A stretch of DNA of 21,065 nucleotides from a virus: the IMG/VR virus record IMGVR_UViG_3300021437_000100, positions 1 through 21,065 of that record; one strand, 5' to 3'. Positions 4,655 to 11,614 of the stretch are shown one piece after another. Position numbers and translations under genes: made by a program. The notes beneath the pieces are model-generated. The model did not search any database and was not told the origin of the DNA. It worked only from the letters and a program-made list of their open reading frames with translations. Within the stretch, counting starts at the first letter, position 1, and every line of letters begins with the position of its first letter.

Positions 4655-5473
4655 TTAGTATCCCATTGTTTCTTTGGCGATAATGTAGTTACGCACCATT
4701 GATGATCTTACAATATCATGGCTTGTAAATTCTATATCACTGTAATCGGGCATTTTTTTAAGAATTTTGATAAACTGTGGTAATCCCGACACATCATATT
4801 TAGATGTTACCAAGTCGGTTTGTTTTACATCTCCAACGAAAATAATCTTAGAACGATAGCCAACCCGAGTAATAATCGTATCCAATTCCTGCATTGTCAT
4901 ATTCTGTAATTCATCAACCACAATGATAGAATCATCAATGGAGATACCACGAATAGCTGTAGTAGAAATAAAGCGAGCATAGTTCTGCTCTTTTAAACGT
5001 TCCCAGGCATCTGGGCGATCAAACAGAGTAGTGCAGATTTCTTTGTACGGTAGTTCATAAATTTCTTGTTTCTCTTCCAACGAACCAGGTAAGAAACCAA
5101 CATTACGAGTTGGCACACAAGAACGAACCACAACAACTTGACGGAATGGATTTGACTTATCCAAAACTTCTTCTAATGCTTTGTACAAAGAAATAAATGT
5201 CTTACCAGTACCAGCCGAACCTAGTACACCCATACAGTAATCACCTCGCTTGTACATATCATAGAAAACTTGCTGATTTGGTGTAAGAGCATCAAATGTC
5301 TTTAGGTGATCAAGCTTGATTTTTAATCCATTACTAACTGGTTGATGGTGATTTTTGTGGTTTTCTGCTTCCATGTGGTCAATCCGTTTCTGAACACCAC
5401 TATATTTTGTTTCAGCGCCTTTTTCAATTGCTTCTGCTACAAACAGGGCTGGGGCCTTTTTCTTTGTTACCAT
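4655..5473 (-). CDS. phoH: PhoH-like P-loop ATPase
   Basis: A 272-residue PhoH-family protein. After a charged N-terminal tail of about 50 residues comes LTPNQQVFYD (about 63-72), the Walker A GSAGTGKT (85-92), VVVRSCVPTRNVGFLPGS, Walker B IIVVDELQN (183-191) and the sensor-like GDVKQTD (214-220). This is the helicase-superfamily-1-like core of PhoH; in phages the gene is common, but its role (RNA- or phosphate-related) is not settled. ATG 5473 follows AAGGAAAACA. It lies between an FmdB-like gene and the endolysin and probably shares a promoter near 5781-5809 with both. Confidence 0.92.
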   Translation of the reverse strand: MVTKKKAPALFVAEAIEKGAETKYSGVQKRIDHMEAENHKNHHQPVSNGLKIKLDHLKTFDALTPNQQVFYDMYKRGDYCMGVLGSAGTGKTFISLYKALEEVLDKSNPFRQVVVVRSCVPTRNVGFLPGSLEEKQEIYELPYKEICTTLFDRPDAWERLKEQNYARFISTTAIRGISIDDSIIVVDELQNMTMQELDTIITRVGYRSKIIFVGDVKQTDLVTSKYDVSGLPQFIKILKKMPDYSDIEFTSHDIVRSSMVRNYIIAKETMGY

Positions 5474-5491
5474 TGTTTTCCTTATTGTTGT

Positions 5492-5767
5492 TTATCCCAT
5501 GGCGGTCGTACCAGTATTACGACCCGATGCTAAATTGGTTCGTTTATTCCTTTCTTTGATTTTATCTAATACTTCCTTAAAACCATTATCCTTTTTCGCA
5601 GTCATCAAACGATCAGGTCTAATAGTTGTCATACAACTGGTTGGTCGCCACTCTCCTGCAGTAGAACCACAGTATGGGCATTCGTGTGTATTATCTTTTT
5701 CTGCGATGCGGCAGGTCACTTCAAATAGCTCTTCACAGTCTGAGCATTGTCGATCATAAATTGGCAT
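5492..5767 (-). CDS. FmdB-type zinc-ribbon protein
   Basis: A 91-residue protein starting MPIYDRQCSDCEELFEV at 5767 after AGGAGAATTAACA. The paired knuckles C8-x2-C11 and C30-PY-C33 with GS after the last Cys match the FmdB/CxxC_CxxC_SSSS family of putative regulatory zinc ribbons. The rest (to 91) is basic and disordered-looking, rich in Lys, Arg and Asn. A longer in-frame start exists but has no ribosome binding site and would begin upstream of the likely transcription start. First gene after the 5811-5836 terminator. DNA or RNA binding is inferred; the real role is unknown. Confidence 0.85.
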   Translation of the reverse strand: MPIYDRQCSDCEELFEVTCRIAEKDNTHECPYCGSTAGEWRPTSCMTTIRPDRLMTAKKDNGFKEVLDKIKERNKRTNLASGRNTGTTAMG

Positions 5768-5780
5768 TGTTAATTCTCCT

Positions 5781-5809
5781 ATACTGTTATTTAGGGAATT
5801 TATGGTCAA
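5781..5809 (-). promoter_or_regulatory. Candidate promoter for FmdB-PhoH-endolysin
   Basis: Minus strand TTGACC (5809-5804), 17-base spacer, CAGTAT (5786-5781). The -35 is good and the -10 poor. It sits directly after the strong terminator and just before the FmdB ribosome binding site, where a promoter is expected. It does not share the TTTACT-TTTATT cassette found elsewhere in the window. Confidence 0.45.
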
Positions 5810-5810
5810 C

Positions 5811-5836
5811 AAAAAAAGGACCCGCGGGTCCTTAAT
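5811..5836 (-). terminator. Strong intrinsic terminator
   Basis: Minus strand AAGGACC-CGCG-GGTCCTT followed by a run of seven T in total (5817-5811). The GC-rich stem, tight loop and T run are textbook. It overlaps the stop codon of the 5832-6041 gene and ends the long operon beginning at 9498. On the plus strand the tail is TTAATTTTT, so it may also work weakly in reverse. Confidence 0.9.
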
Positions 5837-6041
5837 TTTTATCTTTGACTAGATGACTTATATGATCTACTATGAAGTGATACTCAGTGTGCTCGATAGT
5901 ATTTCGGATACCTTTTCTTTCGCCAAGTGCCTTTCGTTTCCAGTGCTGGCCGCCATATTCAGATACCCGATTAACGATCGCATCTAGATAGCCTTGATAT
6001 TCTGGTGGATCATTTTCATGCAGAACGAACATTGCTTTCAT
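5832..6041 (-). CDS. Hypothetical phage protein
   Basis: A 69-residue protein; ATG 6041 follows GGAGAATCTTT. It begins MKAMFVLHENDPPEYQGYLD and carries the block ERKGIRNTIEHTEYHFIVDH, with three His in the C-terminal half. I do not recognise the family. Its start lies inside the dCMP deaminase gene end (26-base overlap) and its stop runs into the terminator, so it is the last gene of the operon that holds RNase H and the deaminase. Confidence 0.7.
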   Translation of the reverse strand: MKAMFVLHENDPPEYQGYLDAIVNRVSEYGGQHWKRKALGERKGIRNTIEHTEYHFIVDHISHLVKDKN

Positions 6042-6501
6042 AAAGATTCTCCACTGATATAGATCGTTCTACTGTAACACCACGCTCAATCAAAAATTCA
6101 ACACCTTCTTGGCGATAATTTTCACCATAGACCACACGGCGAATACCGGCACTATTAAGCAACTTAGCACAATGCATACAAGGAGCAAGAGTAACATAAG
6201 CAGTTGCACCATCGGAGGAAGAACTTGATCTAGCGATTTTCGCAATGGCGTTTTCTTCCGCATGGCTTACTTCCTTATTAGTTACATAGTCTCCATCCAT
6301 TGATACGGAGTAATCATAGTGTTCGCAGTTATTATCCATTCCCGCGGGCATACCATTAAAACCCATAGAAATGATGTTCCCATCTTTTACAATAACACAC
6401 CCAACCTGTTTTCGTTTAGCATAGGACATTTGAGCCACCCGCTTGGCAATGTCCATATAAAGCGCGTCATAGCGCCGAAGTTTACTGGAAATATCCAACA
6501 T
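6016..6501 (-). CDS. cd: Deoxycytidylate (dCMP) deaminase
   Basis: A 161-residue enzyme expected to convert dCMP to dUMP, feeding dTTP synthesis during phage replication. Zinc and catalytic motifs: HAEENAI (H80 ligand, E82 proton shuttle) and APCMHCA (C108, C111 ligands). The GFNGMPAGMDNNCE block (47-60) is typical of phage and eukaryotic dCMP deaminases, where the segment between Cys and HAE can hold a further zinc. T4 carries the equivalent gene cd. ATG 6501 lies 20 bases inside the end of the upstream gene, with GAGG about ten bases ahead. Allosteric control by dCTP/dTTP is known in T4 but cannot be read here. Confidence 0.92.
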   Translation of the reverse strand: MLDISSKLRRYDALYMDIAKRVAQMSYAKRKQVGCVIVKDGNIISMGFNGMPAGMDNNCEHYDYSVSMDGDYVTNKEVSHAEENAIAKIARSSSSSDGATAYVTLAPCMHCAKLLNSAGIRRVVYGENYRQEGVEFLIERGVTVERSISVENLYESNVRSA

Positions 6502-6883
6502 TCTTTAGTGCCTCAAATGTAATACCCTTATAAATTCGCGCAACCGTTTGATCTTTACACGCTAGGATAAGTTCCGCCTCTTTTGCAGATACCGATTCTA
6601 ATGCTTGAATGAATGCAGTCTCGGTCCGCGCCTTGGCCGCACCAGTATATTCTTTTTGGAACATATCAATACGCCGGGCAAACTGCCAGAAAACACCTGG
6701 TGGCACAGCAGCTTCTTCCATCTTATTTGGTGAAAATGGTGGATGAGTTTCTGGGAGTTTTAGTTTTGCTTCTGGTAGAAAAGCAGCATTCATGAACATA
6801 CGAAGGAAGTTATTATCCTTATGTTGCATAATGGACTGAATATTATCTTCAGCAGCCTTCATGATTTCAATAATTGTAGCCAT
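6482..6883 (-). CDS. Stand-alone relative of the T4-type DNA ligase N-terminal domain (DUF6433-like)
   Basis: A 133-residue protein; start MATIIEIMKAAEDN at 6883 overlaps the RNase H stop (TGATG), with AGGA seven bases ahead. Its C-terminal half, KEYTGAAKARTETAFIQ then VSAKEAELILACKD and GITFEALKNVGYF, lines up with residues 77-112 of the ligase encoded at 11615-12919 (REYTGNAARRF, QEAQIILARIINKDL). The N-terminal parts also share a KDNxxL / NKTNEVL helix. So it looks like the helical DNA-binding domain of the ligase without its catalytic core. Small proteins of this type occur in T4-like cyanophages (I recall DUF6433). Role unknown; DNA binding or ligase modulation is inference. Confidence 0.75.
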   Translation of the reverse strand: MATIIEIMKAAEDNIQSIMQHKDNNFLRMFMNAAFLPEAKLKLPETHPPFSPNKMEEAAVPPGVFWQFARRIDMFQKEYTGAAKARTETAFIQALESVSAKEAELILACKDQTVARIYKGITFEALKNVGYFQ

Positions 6884-7791
6884 CAAAATTCCTGTATAGA
6901 GTCGAGCAAGTTCTTGCAACGGTGTTTAATAAAATAATTGAAGATTTTAGACTTATCAGCCTTTACACCTTCGGTTCCCTTATATGTAGCAATGATTTTG
7001 TCTGCAATTTCCTGTGGAATATAATCAAAATCAATCAGCTGGCGGTTCCGCTGATAGTTCCGATTCATAGTAGTGTCGGCAAAATCAATTGGTAGTCCAT
7101 CATCAGCCTGCTTAAATGCTGCTTCTTTGATTTTTGCAGTAATCGGTGGTTGTCGAATACCATCTACAAGTTGACTGTCACTGCTACGGATATTCGGAAT
7201 TCCATCACCAGAATCACCGGTCAAAATCTTTTCCAGTAGGAAGTGCTTGTCTGTTTTCTTGACAAACTTCTTTAGTATAGGATTCCATTGGCGGACATTT
7301 TTGTACTTGTGTAATTGACCAAAGTCACCATCATTAGATTTAATGAAAACTGGTTGCGGCTCGTCATCAATGAGGCCGATGGTGCGCAGTTCATTCTCCT
7401 GTGTATACTTGGTCAGAACTGCAATTACATCATCGGCCTCGGCTTCATTAACCATGACAAAACGATATGGGAAAAGACCCTCAAATTCCTGACGTAGTTG
7501 GCTACCAATATCAAAAATCGCCTTCCAATCGGTCTTTGATTCATCGCGATTCTTTTTTCGGTGTGCTTTATAGTATGAGAATATACCTTTACGCCAGTAT
7601 TCACGACCATCTACCGCTAGAACAATCTGACCATACTCACTACCATACTTTCGTTTGTCTGCTAGTAGGGTGCTAAGAATTGTGTGACGGAGAATATCCA
7701 CCATCTTTTTAGTGTCCTTACCTTTATCAAAGTCAGAACCAAAAGCGGTTGCACCAGCAATAATCAGCTGGCTATAGTCAATTAAAATCAT
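6883..7791 (-). CDS. rnh: T4 RNase H-type 5'-3' exonuclease / flap endonuclease
   Basis: A 302-residue enzyme expected to remove RNA primers and flaps during lagging-strand synthesis. It follows T4 Rnh closely: MILIDYSQ with D5, AVDGREYWRKG with D61, the NEAEADD acidic cluster (115-121), SNDGDFGQLHKYKNVRQW (152-169), ILTGDSGDGIPN (189-200) and RQLIDFDYIPQEIADKI near the C-terminus, ending LLDSIQEF (T4 ends NSINEF). It lacks the short N-terminal extension of T4 Rnh. The region 205-230 is less like T4. The next gene overlaps its stop by one base (TGATG). Confidence 0.93.
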   Translation of the reverse strand: MILIDYSQLIIAGATAFGSDFDKGKDTKKMVDILRHTILSTLLADKRKYGSEYGQIVLAVDGREYWRKGIFSYYKAHRKKNRDESKTDWKAIFDIGSQLRQEFEGLFPYRFVMVNEAEADDVIAVLTKYTQENELRTIGLIDDEPQPVFIKSNDGDFGQLHKYKNVRQWNPILKKFVKKTDKHFLLEKILTGDSGDGIPNIRSSDSQLVDGIRQPPITAKIKEAAFKQADDGLPIDFADTTMNRNYQRNRQLIDFDYIPQEIADKIIATYKGTEGVKADKSKIFNYFIKHRCKNLLDSIQEF

Positions 7792-8054
7792 CGTATAATA
7801 CCCTTAATTTTATTGTTCTTCTTTTCGTTTTGAAGACGCTCATCAATTTCTTTGAAGTGCTCAAGTATATATCGAGCTTCTTCTAGAGAGTAATACTTTT
7901 GATTCGTTGACCATCGGTATGTATTTGGCACACCTGGAATCACCGATAATTTTACTCCATAGTCCCAGCAAAAATTACCACCAAACTTGCGAACTAGATA
8001 CTGGCCACCAACTGTCTCTACAATATGAGGTTTGAATGGGTTATAGAATTTCAT
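7788..8054 (-). CDS. Hypothetical phage protein
   Basis: An 88-residue protein starting MKFYNPFKPHIVETVGG at 8054, where the ATG overlaps the stop of the 8051-9115 gene. It has a beta-rich first half (QYLVRKFGG, FCWDYGVKLSVIPG, YRWSTNQKYYSLEEA) and a helical, lysine-rich C-terminus. The alternation of aromatic strands followed by a SLEEARYILEH helix is common in small phage proteins of unknown role. Its stop overlaps the rnh start (ATGA-type), so translation of the nuclease is likely coupled to it. Confidence 0.75.
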   Translation of the reverse strand: MKFYNPFKPHIVETVGGQYLVRKFGGNFCWDYGVKLSVIPGVPNTYRWSTNQKYYSLEEARYILEHFKEIDERLQNEKKNNKIKGIIR

Positions 8055-9115
8055 TTGTATGTCACCAAGAGGATACATTCTTCGTTGATACGACCAGTTA
8101 CCTTTTGTTCAGCAGCCTTGGTTTCTTTAAAGAACTTATTCAGTACTCGCTTACCATCGGAGTAATTAATCAATTCTGGTTTGCGAATCGTCTTAGACAT
8201 AGATTTGGCTACATCAAAATTTAGCAGAGTAGTACCCTTAAAAGTCAGTGTCTGACCTGCAATTGCCTCATAATACTGCAGTTTGCGGTACTTGGTATTG
8301 AATACCCAGAGTTCAGACATACCAACCACCGTGGCGGGGTTGATAGACTTCATTTTCAAGTCTGCATTGTCCTTAGCATATTTCACCTTGGCAGCAACTA
8401 CAGCCGGTGGCTTGACTTTAACAGTGCGAGTCTTACGAACAGTCTGTACTTTAGCTTGATTCAGTGCTTCGGTGAGGGAAGTATAGATACCGCGGAGACG
8501 TTTCAGACCAACTTTCTTAAATTGGCTATAACCTTCATTCAACTGCGGGTCAGTGCCCTCGAGAACTTCATCCAGTTCGTCGATAGTATTCTGAACCCGC
8601 GCGAGAACCTTCTTGACCATTGGTCCGCGGATTCCCATAGAATTCACCAAACTATCAACCTTTGGGATAGTGCCGTCGATGCAGTACTGGTCAACAAGAC
8701 CTGCAAACTCACCCAAGAATTCGGAAACCTTGTCATCCATCTTATCCTGAATTGTAGCCTTGGGTGCTTCTGCTTTTACTTCAACTGGTTTGACCTTCTT
8801 TTCCTTGGAAGTATCCGTCAATCTGTTCAGTTCTTGTTGCATGACCATCTGGTGGTGCTCGGATAACTCATCACCATTATCAGTGATACGAACCAGATTT
8901 GCCAGCGCACGGAATTCTACCATCGCCAAATCTTTGAATTTGACCTTAGGATAGTGTGCCTTAATCCATGACATACGTTCCTTGTCGTCATACGTTGTGT
9001 TGAAGTAACTCAACACGCGCACGAGACTCTCTCGGTAGTCCATAGGGTTCAAGTGGGGGTCGTTATTGCGCAAGAGTTTGTGTGCCTTGGCGCGCTTTGC
9101 TTCTTTAGTGGCCAT
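8051..9115 (-). CDS. Large phage protein of unknown function
   Basis: A 354-residue protein starting MATKEAKRAKAHKLLRNNDP at 9115 with GAGG nine bases ahead. Layout: a basic N-terminal helix; a helical domain (about 30-110) with YDDKERMSWIKAHYP; a Lys/Glu/Pro linker (KEKKVKPVEVKAEAPKA); a helical middle (about 125-230); a basic linker (RKTRTVKVKPPAVVAAKVKY); and a compact beta-rich C-terminus with ELWVFNTKYRKLQYYEA and GTTLLNFDVAKS. It is the longest gene in the window without a name. Position upstream of RNase H suggests a role in DNA metabolism, and the basic segments suggest nucleic-acid binding, but both are inference. Confidence 0.85.
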   Translation of the reverse strand: MATKEAKRAKAHKLLRNNDPHLNPMDYRESLVRVLSYFNTTYDDKERMSWIKAHYPKVKFKDLAMVEFRALANLVRITDNGDELSEHHQMVMQQELNRLTDTSKEKKVKPVEVKAEAPKATIQDKMDDKVSEFLGEFAGLVDQYCIDGTIPKVDSLVNSMGIRGPMVKKVLARVQNTIDELDEVLEGTDPQLNEGYSQFKKVGLKRLRGIYTSLTEALNQAKVQTVRKTRTVKVKPPAVVAAKVKYAKDNADLKMKSINPATVVGMSELWVFNTKYRKLQYYEAIAGQTLTFKGTTLLNFDVAKSMSKTIRKPELINYSDGKRVLNKFFKETKAAEQKVTGRINEECILLVTYK

Positions 9116-9308
9116 TCCAGATGTCCTCAATTTGTTGTTCCAAAACTTCAATTATAGCATTGCCATGAATAAAAGTAAAATCACCTTCTTCTGCACCAGC
9201 TAACTTAACCGCTTCATGAATCTTCCAGATAGCGGTCTGCAAATTACTAATCGCTGTTCTATTTTCTAGAGACAACGATCGAAGATTAAAATTGAGGTTT
9301 GGGAGCAT
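9105..9308 (-). CDS. Small hypothetical protein
   Basis: A 67-residue protein starting MLPNLNFNLRSLSLENRTA at 9308, mostly helical, ending EVLEQQIEDIWNGH. A much longer frame exists upstream but it would overlap the well-supported 9286-9498 gene almost fully, so the later ATG is chosen; its ribosome binding site is weak and it overlaps the upstream gene's end by 23 bases. Function unknown. Confidence 0.6.
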   Translation of the reverse strand: MLPNLNFNLRSLSLENRTAISNLQTAIWKIHEAVKLAGAEEGDFTFIHGNAIIEVLEQQIEDIWNGH

Positions 9309-9498
9309 ATTCAGCTGTGATTTTCTGAAGACGACGGAGGAATTCTTCTTGCTGTTTCTTTGGTAGTCCAGCAACGATCGTGGAAATAGCACCACCCAAA
9401 TACCCGGCAGCATGGGCGTAACTGTCGTAATGCGCCTTAGAGACATTTACAAAAACATCAACATGTGCTTGCAAATCTGTTTTAGTCAGTTTAGCCAT
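9286..9498 (-). CDS. Small helical protein, first gene of the rnh operon
   Basis: A 70-residue protein; ATG 9498 follows GGAGCTGAA, and the promoter at 9524-9552 gives a leader of roughly 20 bases. The sequence begins MAKLTKTDLQAHVDVFVNVS and contains HAAGYLGGAISTIVAGLP, a small hydrophobic Gly/Ala segment that could be a short amphipathic helix, then a charged KKQQEEFLRRLQ helix. No family recognised. It leads an operon running through RNase H and dCMP deaminase to the terminator at 5811. Confidence 0.75.
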   Translation of the reverse strand: MAKLTKTDLQAHVDVFVNVSKAHYDSYAHAAGYLGGAISTIVAGLPKKQQEEFLRRLQKITAEYAPKPQF

Positions 9499-9523
9499 TT
9501 CAGCTCCGTATTACAATAGAAGT

Positions 9524-9552
9524 ATTATACCACGGAGCAGAATAAAAGTAAA
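9524..9552 (-). promoter_or_regulatory. Early-type promoter of the rnh-cd operon
   Basis: TTTACT (9552-9547), 17-base spacer TTTATTCTGCTCCGTGG, TATAAT (9529-9524) on the minus strand, with TGG just before the -10 (extended -10). The -35 starts at the base after the TAG stop of the upstream gene. Expected transcription start about 9517, leaving a leader with a GGAG site. Confidence 0.85.
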
Positions 9553-9768
9553 CTACGGTTCAATCCAGTCTTGATTATCCATAACGTCATTCTCTTGAAT
9601 AATCTCGTTATCAACTGTTGGTTTGACCCATTCCGGTTTCTCGAACACAAATAGCTGTTTGACCAAAGAAGTTGGTATACCACTTTGCTCGCACGTCTTT
9701 TCAGCGATTGATCTATTAGCAAATATCTGATTTGTATTTGCGATAGTGTATCCAAAGAATTTATACAT
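9553..9768 (-). CDS. Small hypothetical protein
   Basis: A 71-residue protein; ATG 9768 overlaps the upstream stop (TGATG) and follows GAGGAAATGGTCTG. It begins MYKFFGYTIANTNQIFANRS, with a helical middle and an acidic C-terminus (NEIIQENDVMDNQDWIEP). No domain recognised. It is the last gene of the long ligase-containing operon; the next promoter begins at the base after its stop. Confidence 0.65.
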   Translation of the reverse strand: MYKFFGYTIANTNQIFANRSIAEKTCEQSGIPTSLVKQLFVFEKPEWVKPTVDNEIIQENDVMDNQDWIEP

Positions 9769-9941
9769 CAGACCATTTCCTCTACAATGCCGAGGATTTC
9801 AGCTAAGAAGAATAAAACACCTGCGGAAACGAATCGATTTCCCATTAAACACACTGCCGCAAGAATCCGTAGTCCACTCTTAATCATAGATACATAAAAA
9901 TGTCCATGACTCGTGTCTTTTGGTTGTGGCTCAATAATCAT
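9768..9941 (-). CDS. 57-residue membrane-associated protein
   Basis: ATG 9941 overlaps the upstream stop (ATGA) and its TGA overlaps the next ATG. The peptide starts MIIEPQPKDTSHGHFYVS, then a hydrophobic stretch with a charged break: GLRILAAVCLMG and FVSAGVLFFLAEILGIVEE. One or two short membrane segments are likely. Small proteins with a KSxxRI...AEILGIxEE plan are known to me from other phages without a function. A holin-like role is possible but there is no endolysin neighbour here. Confidence 0.65.
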   Translation of the reverse strand: MIIEPQPKDTSHGHFYVSMIKSGLRILAAVCLMGNRFVSAGVLFFLAEILGIVEEMV

Positions 9942-10408
9942 AGAATCTTTCTCTTAATCAATTTGTCAATAGTAGCTGGGACTGATGTAAACAAAATACC
10001 AATACCACCATACTCTTCCCACAATTTAATATTGCGATCGTAATCGTCAATAAGAATAGAACCCGGATTAGCACGTAGCCATTGAACCTTATTTACGCCA
10101 CCAACGACTGTATTAATTGGTATAGTTTCTGAAACGTTGCGGCGGAGCCAATTTCGCTTATCCGTATCGGCAGAGTGCAAATATCCAGTAGGACGTGGTA
10201 ATGCAGTTAAAAACTCCAAATCGTAATCTTTGAGAATATCAATCAACTCCAACGAGTCTTCCATTAACTCAAGAGTGTCAAAAAAGTTTGGTATCTTGGA
10301 AATAGGACCCCAAATTTCATTGGACATACGAGGAAGTCCAGGAGCAATCTCAGCTAATTTCTTATCAAAATCTGCAAATACACCATCAACGTCTAGATAA
10401 ATTTTCAC
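9938..10408 (-). CDS. HAD-type 5'(3')-deoxyribonucleotidase-like phosphatase
   Basis: A 156-residue protein starting with GTG at 10408 (AAGGA seven bases ahead). HAD motifs are clear: YLDVDGVFADF with nucleophile D6 and D8, FLTALPRP (T68), a Lys around residue 84 or 107, and SILIDDYDRN with acidic pair D121-D122. The DVDGVxADF opening is typical of the NT5C family, which dephosphorylates deoxyribonucleotides; related phage proteins are annotated as 5' nucleotidases. It would tune nucleotide pools together with the dCMP deaminase. The start lies 23 bases inside the preceding gene. Substrate is not proven. Confidence 0.82.
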   Translation of the reverse strand: MKIYLDVDGVFADFDKKLAEIAPGLPRMSNEIWGPISKIPNFFDTLELMEDSLELIDILKDYDLEFLTALPRPTGYLHSADTDKRNWLRRNVSETIPINTVVGGVNKVQWLRANPGSILIDDYDRNIKLWEEYGGIGILFTSVPATIDKLIKRKIL

Positions 10409-10592
10409 GTAGAATCCTTATATTTTCTTGTTTCCACCATCTAATTTCTAATTCACATTCAACTATTCGTTGACGTAGTTCTGCATTCTCTTCCATTAAA
10501 GCATAGTTAATTGCTTTAGCCGGAACGCCTGGTGTAACGCGTTCCGTAGCAGTTAGTATTACTTTACTCTTGTGGTCCGAAGAGTGCTTCAT
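10386..10592 (-). CDS. Small basic/coiled-coil protein
   Basis: A 68-residue protein from MKHSSDHKSKVILTATERV at 10592; the start is uncertain (another Met lies at 10496 and one upstream at 10646). The N-terminus is basic and the C-terminal half MEENAELRQRIVECELEIRW is a clear helix with heptad spacing. It overlaps the end of the DsbA-like gene by 29 bases, and the downstream nucleotidase starts inside its end. Function unknown. Confidence 0.55.
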   Translation of the reverse strand: MKHSSDHKSKVILTATERVTPGVPAKAINYALMEENAELRQRIVECELEIRWWKQENIRILRENLSRR

Positions 10593-10824
10593 ATGTTTCT
10601 TCAAACTCGGCTTGATCTTGCTTTTGAGTTGCGAAGTTAGAAGCATGGTAAGTCTTGGCCATCTTCTTCAAGATTTTCTTGTCGAGCTCATGTTTCTCTG
10701 CCAAAAGTGAAACCGCTTCCTTTTGGAAATCCTTTTCACCCTGAGTACGAGAAAAACTTGCACTCATCTCGTCACAAAAATCCTTAACTGCCTTTGCCAC
10801 AACTGGGTCTTTAATATTAGCCAT
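10564..10824 (-). CDS. dsbA: DsbA-like dsDNA-binding protein
   Basis: An 86-residue, almost fully helical protein; ATG 10824 follows GGAGTAGTGAACA. Compared from memory with T4 DsbA (89 residues), it shares the size, the helical layout, the block DKKILKKMAKTYHASNF (T4 has a similar DGKMFNRLLALYHKDN stretch) and an acidic C-terminal EEFEETYEALF-like end (QAEFEETYEALFGPQE). In T4 this protein binds late-promoter regions and helps late transcription. Similarity is moderate and the assignment should be read as likely, not certain. Confidence 0.65.
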   Translation of the reverse strand: MANIKDPVVAKAVKDFCDEMSASFSRTQGEKDFQKEAVSLLAEKHELDKKILKKMAKTYHASNFATQKQDQAEFEETYEALFGPQE

Positions 10825-11044
10825 TGTTCACTACTCCATAAAAAATTGGTTCATCTTTATACCGCTCACGGACCACCAGATACTTCGTATCCCAAATTGT
10901 TTCTGTGAGCAGTGCCGTCGGGTTGTTTAGTGGAAATTTGCAAACCATTTTATCTGGTTCACCATTAACCCCACGAAGCCATGATTCTACAACTACATTA
11001 TAGTCGGAAGTACACGCGTTTTCGACGCGAATCGTTTTAGTCAT
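10817..11044 (-). CDS. Small hypothetical protein
   Basis: A 75-residue beta-rich protein (MTKTIRVENACTSDYNVVVE start; LNNPTALLTETIWDTKYLVV later). ATG 11044 overlaps the stop of the upstream gene as ATGA, with no strong ribosome binding site, suggesting coupling. The overall strand pattern and IWDTKYLVVRE segment look like a compact beta sandwich, but I recognise no family. Confidence 0.7.
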   Translation of the reverse strand: MTKTIRVENACTSDYNVVVESWLRGVNGEPDKMVCKFPLNNPTALLTETIWDTKYLVVRERYKDEPIFYGVVNNG

Positions 11045-11325
11045 GCTGGAAATCCATGGGCTGTATCAACTGTGCCGCCATTTGCAATATAAAGTGCCAA
11101 TGTGCGAACTACAGAACCATTACCCTTTGCAGCTTGGCGCTTCATAACAGTATACACTGGGTGAATCTTCTGAACGGGGCGTCCATTTTCAATAACAACA
11201 CTGTTCAGTTGTTCGCCAATATACTTCAGCGGATTCTGAACCATGGCAATACCACTTGCCAACCATGTTGCTTTCTTAGCTGCCTTCTTTGCTGCTTTTT
11301 CTTCAGGTGTCAATACAATCTTCAT
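11041..11325 (-). CDS. Small hypothetical protein with lysine-rich N-terminus
   Basis: A 94-residue protein; ATG 11325 follows AAGGAGTATATT, an excellent site. The N-terminus MKIVLTPEEKAAKKAAKKAT is a basic helix of the AKKA type, often used for nucleic-acid contact. The rest contains NPLKYIGEQLNSVVIENGRP and VVRTLALYIANGG. No family recognised. Confidence 0.7.
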   Translation of the reverse strand: MKIVLTPEEKAAKKAAKKATWLASGIAMVQNPLKYIGEQLNSVVIENGRPVQKIHPVYTVMKRQAAKGNGSVVRTLALYIANGGTVDTAHGFPA

Positions 11326-11335
11326 AATATACTCC

Positions 11336-11605
11336 TTATCGTTCGATTGTTACAAGATTTTCCAAAATAAATGACTTCCAGTGACCTGCATCCACATCAT
11401 AAACGGGAATTGTAGTATCACTTAGCATACGTGTTTTACCATCATTCACGGGACGATGGTCCGCAGGGATAATAGACATGTCCCGTGTTACGGTCAATTC
11501 ACGTAGAGAGCCGTCAACCTTAAAGAAACTAATCTTTGATAGACCAGTTGCCAGTTGTGCTTCAACTACACTCTTTTCAAAACCATTTTCATTCACATTT
11601 TTCAT
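11336..11605 (-). CDS. SH3-fold phage protein (DUF2693-like)
   Basis: An 89-residue protein; ATG 11605 follows AGAGGTAATT. After a helical start it has the block KVDGSLRELTVTRDMSIIP, then VYDVDAGHWKSFILENLV. This 'K-x-DG-x-LR-x-(L/M)T ... (V/W)D...W(K/R)SF' order is characteristic of the WYL/SH3-beta-barrel-like small phage proteins. Function unknown; related folds bind nucleic acids or proteins. Placed directly after the ligase gene. Confidence 0.75.
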   Translation of the reverse strand: MKNVNENGFEKSVVEAQLATGLSKISFFKVDGSLRELTVTRDMSIIPADHRPVNDGKTRMLSDTTIPVYDVDAGHWKSFILENLVTIER

Positions 11606-11614
11606 AATTACCTC

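Noticed and set aside
9105-9446. A 113-residue version of the small gene at 9105-9308
   Set aside because: The first 46 codons overlap the 9286-9498 gene, which has a strong ribosome binding site and promoter; the later ATG fits the packing better.
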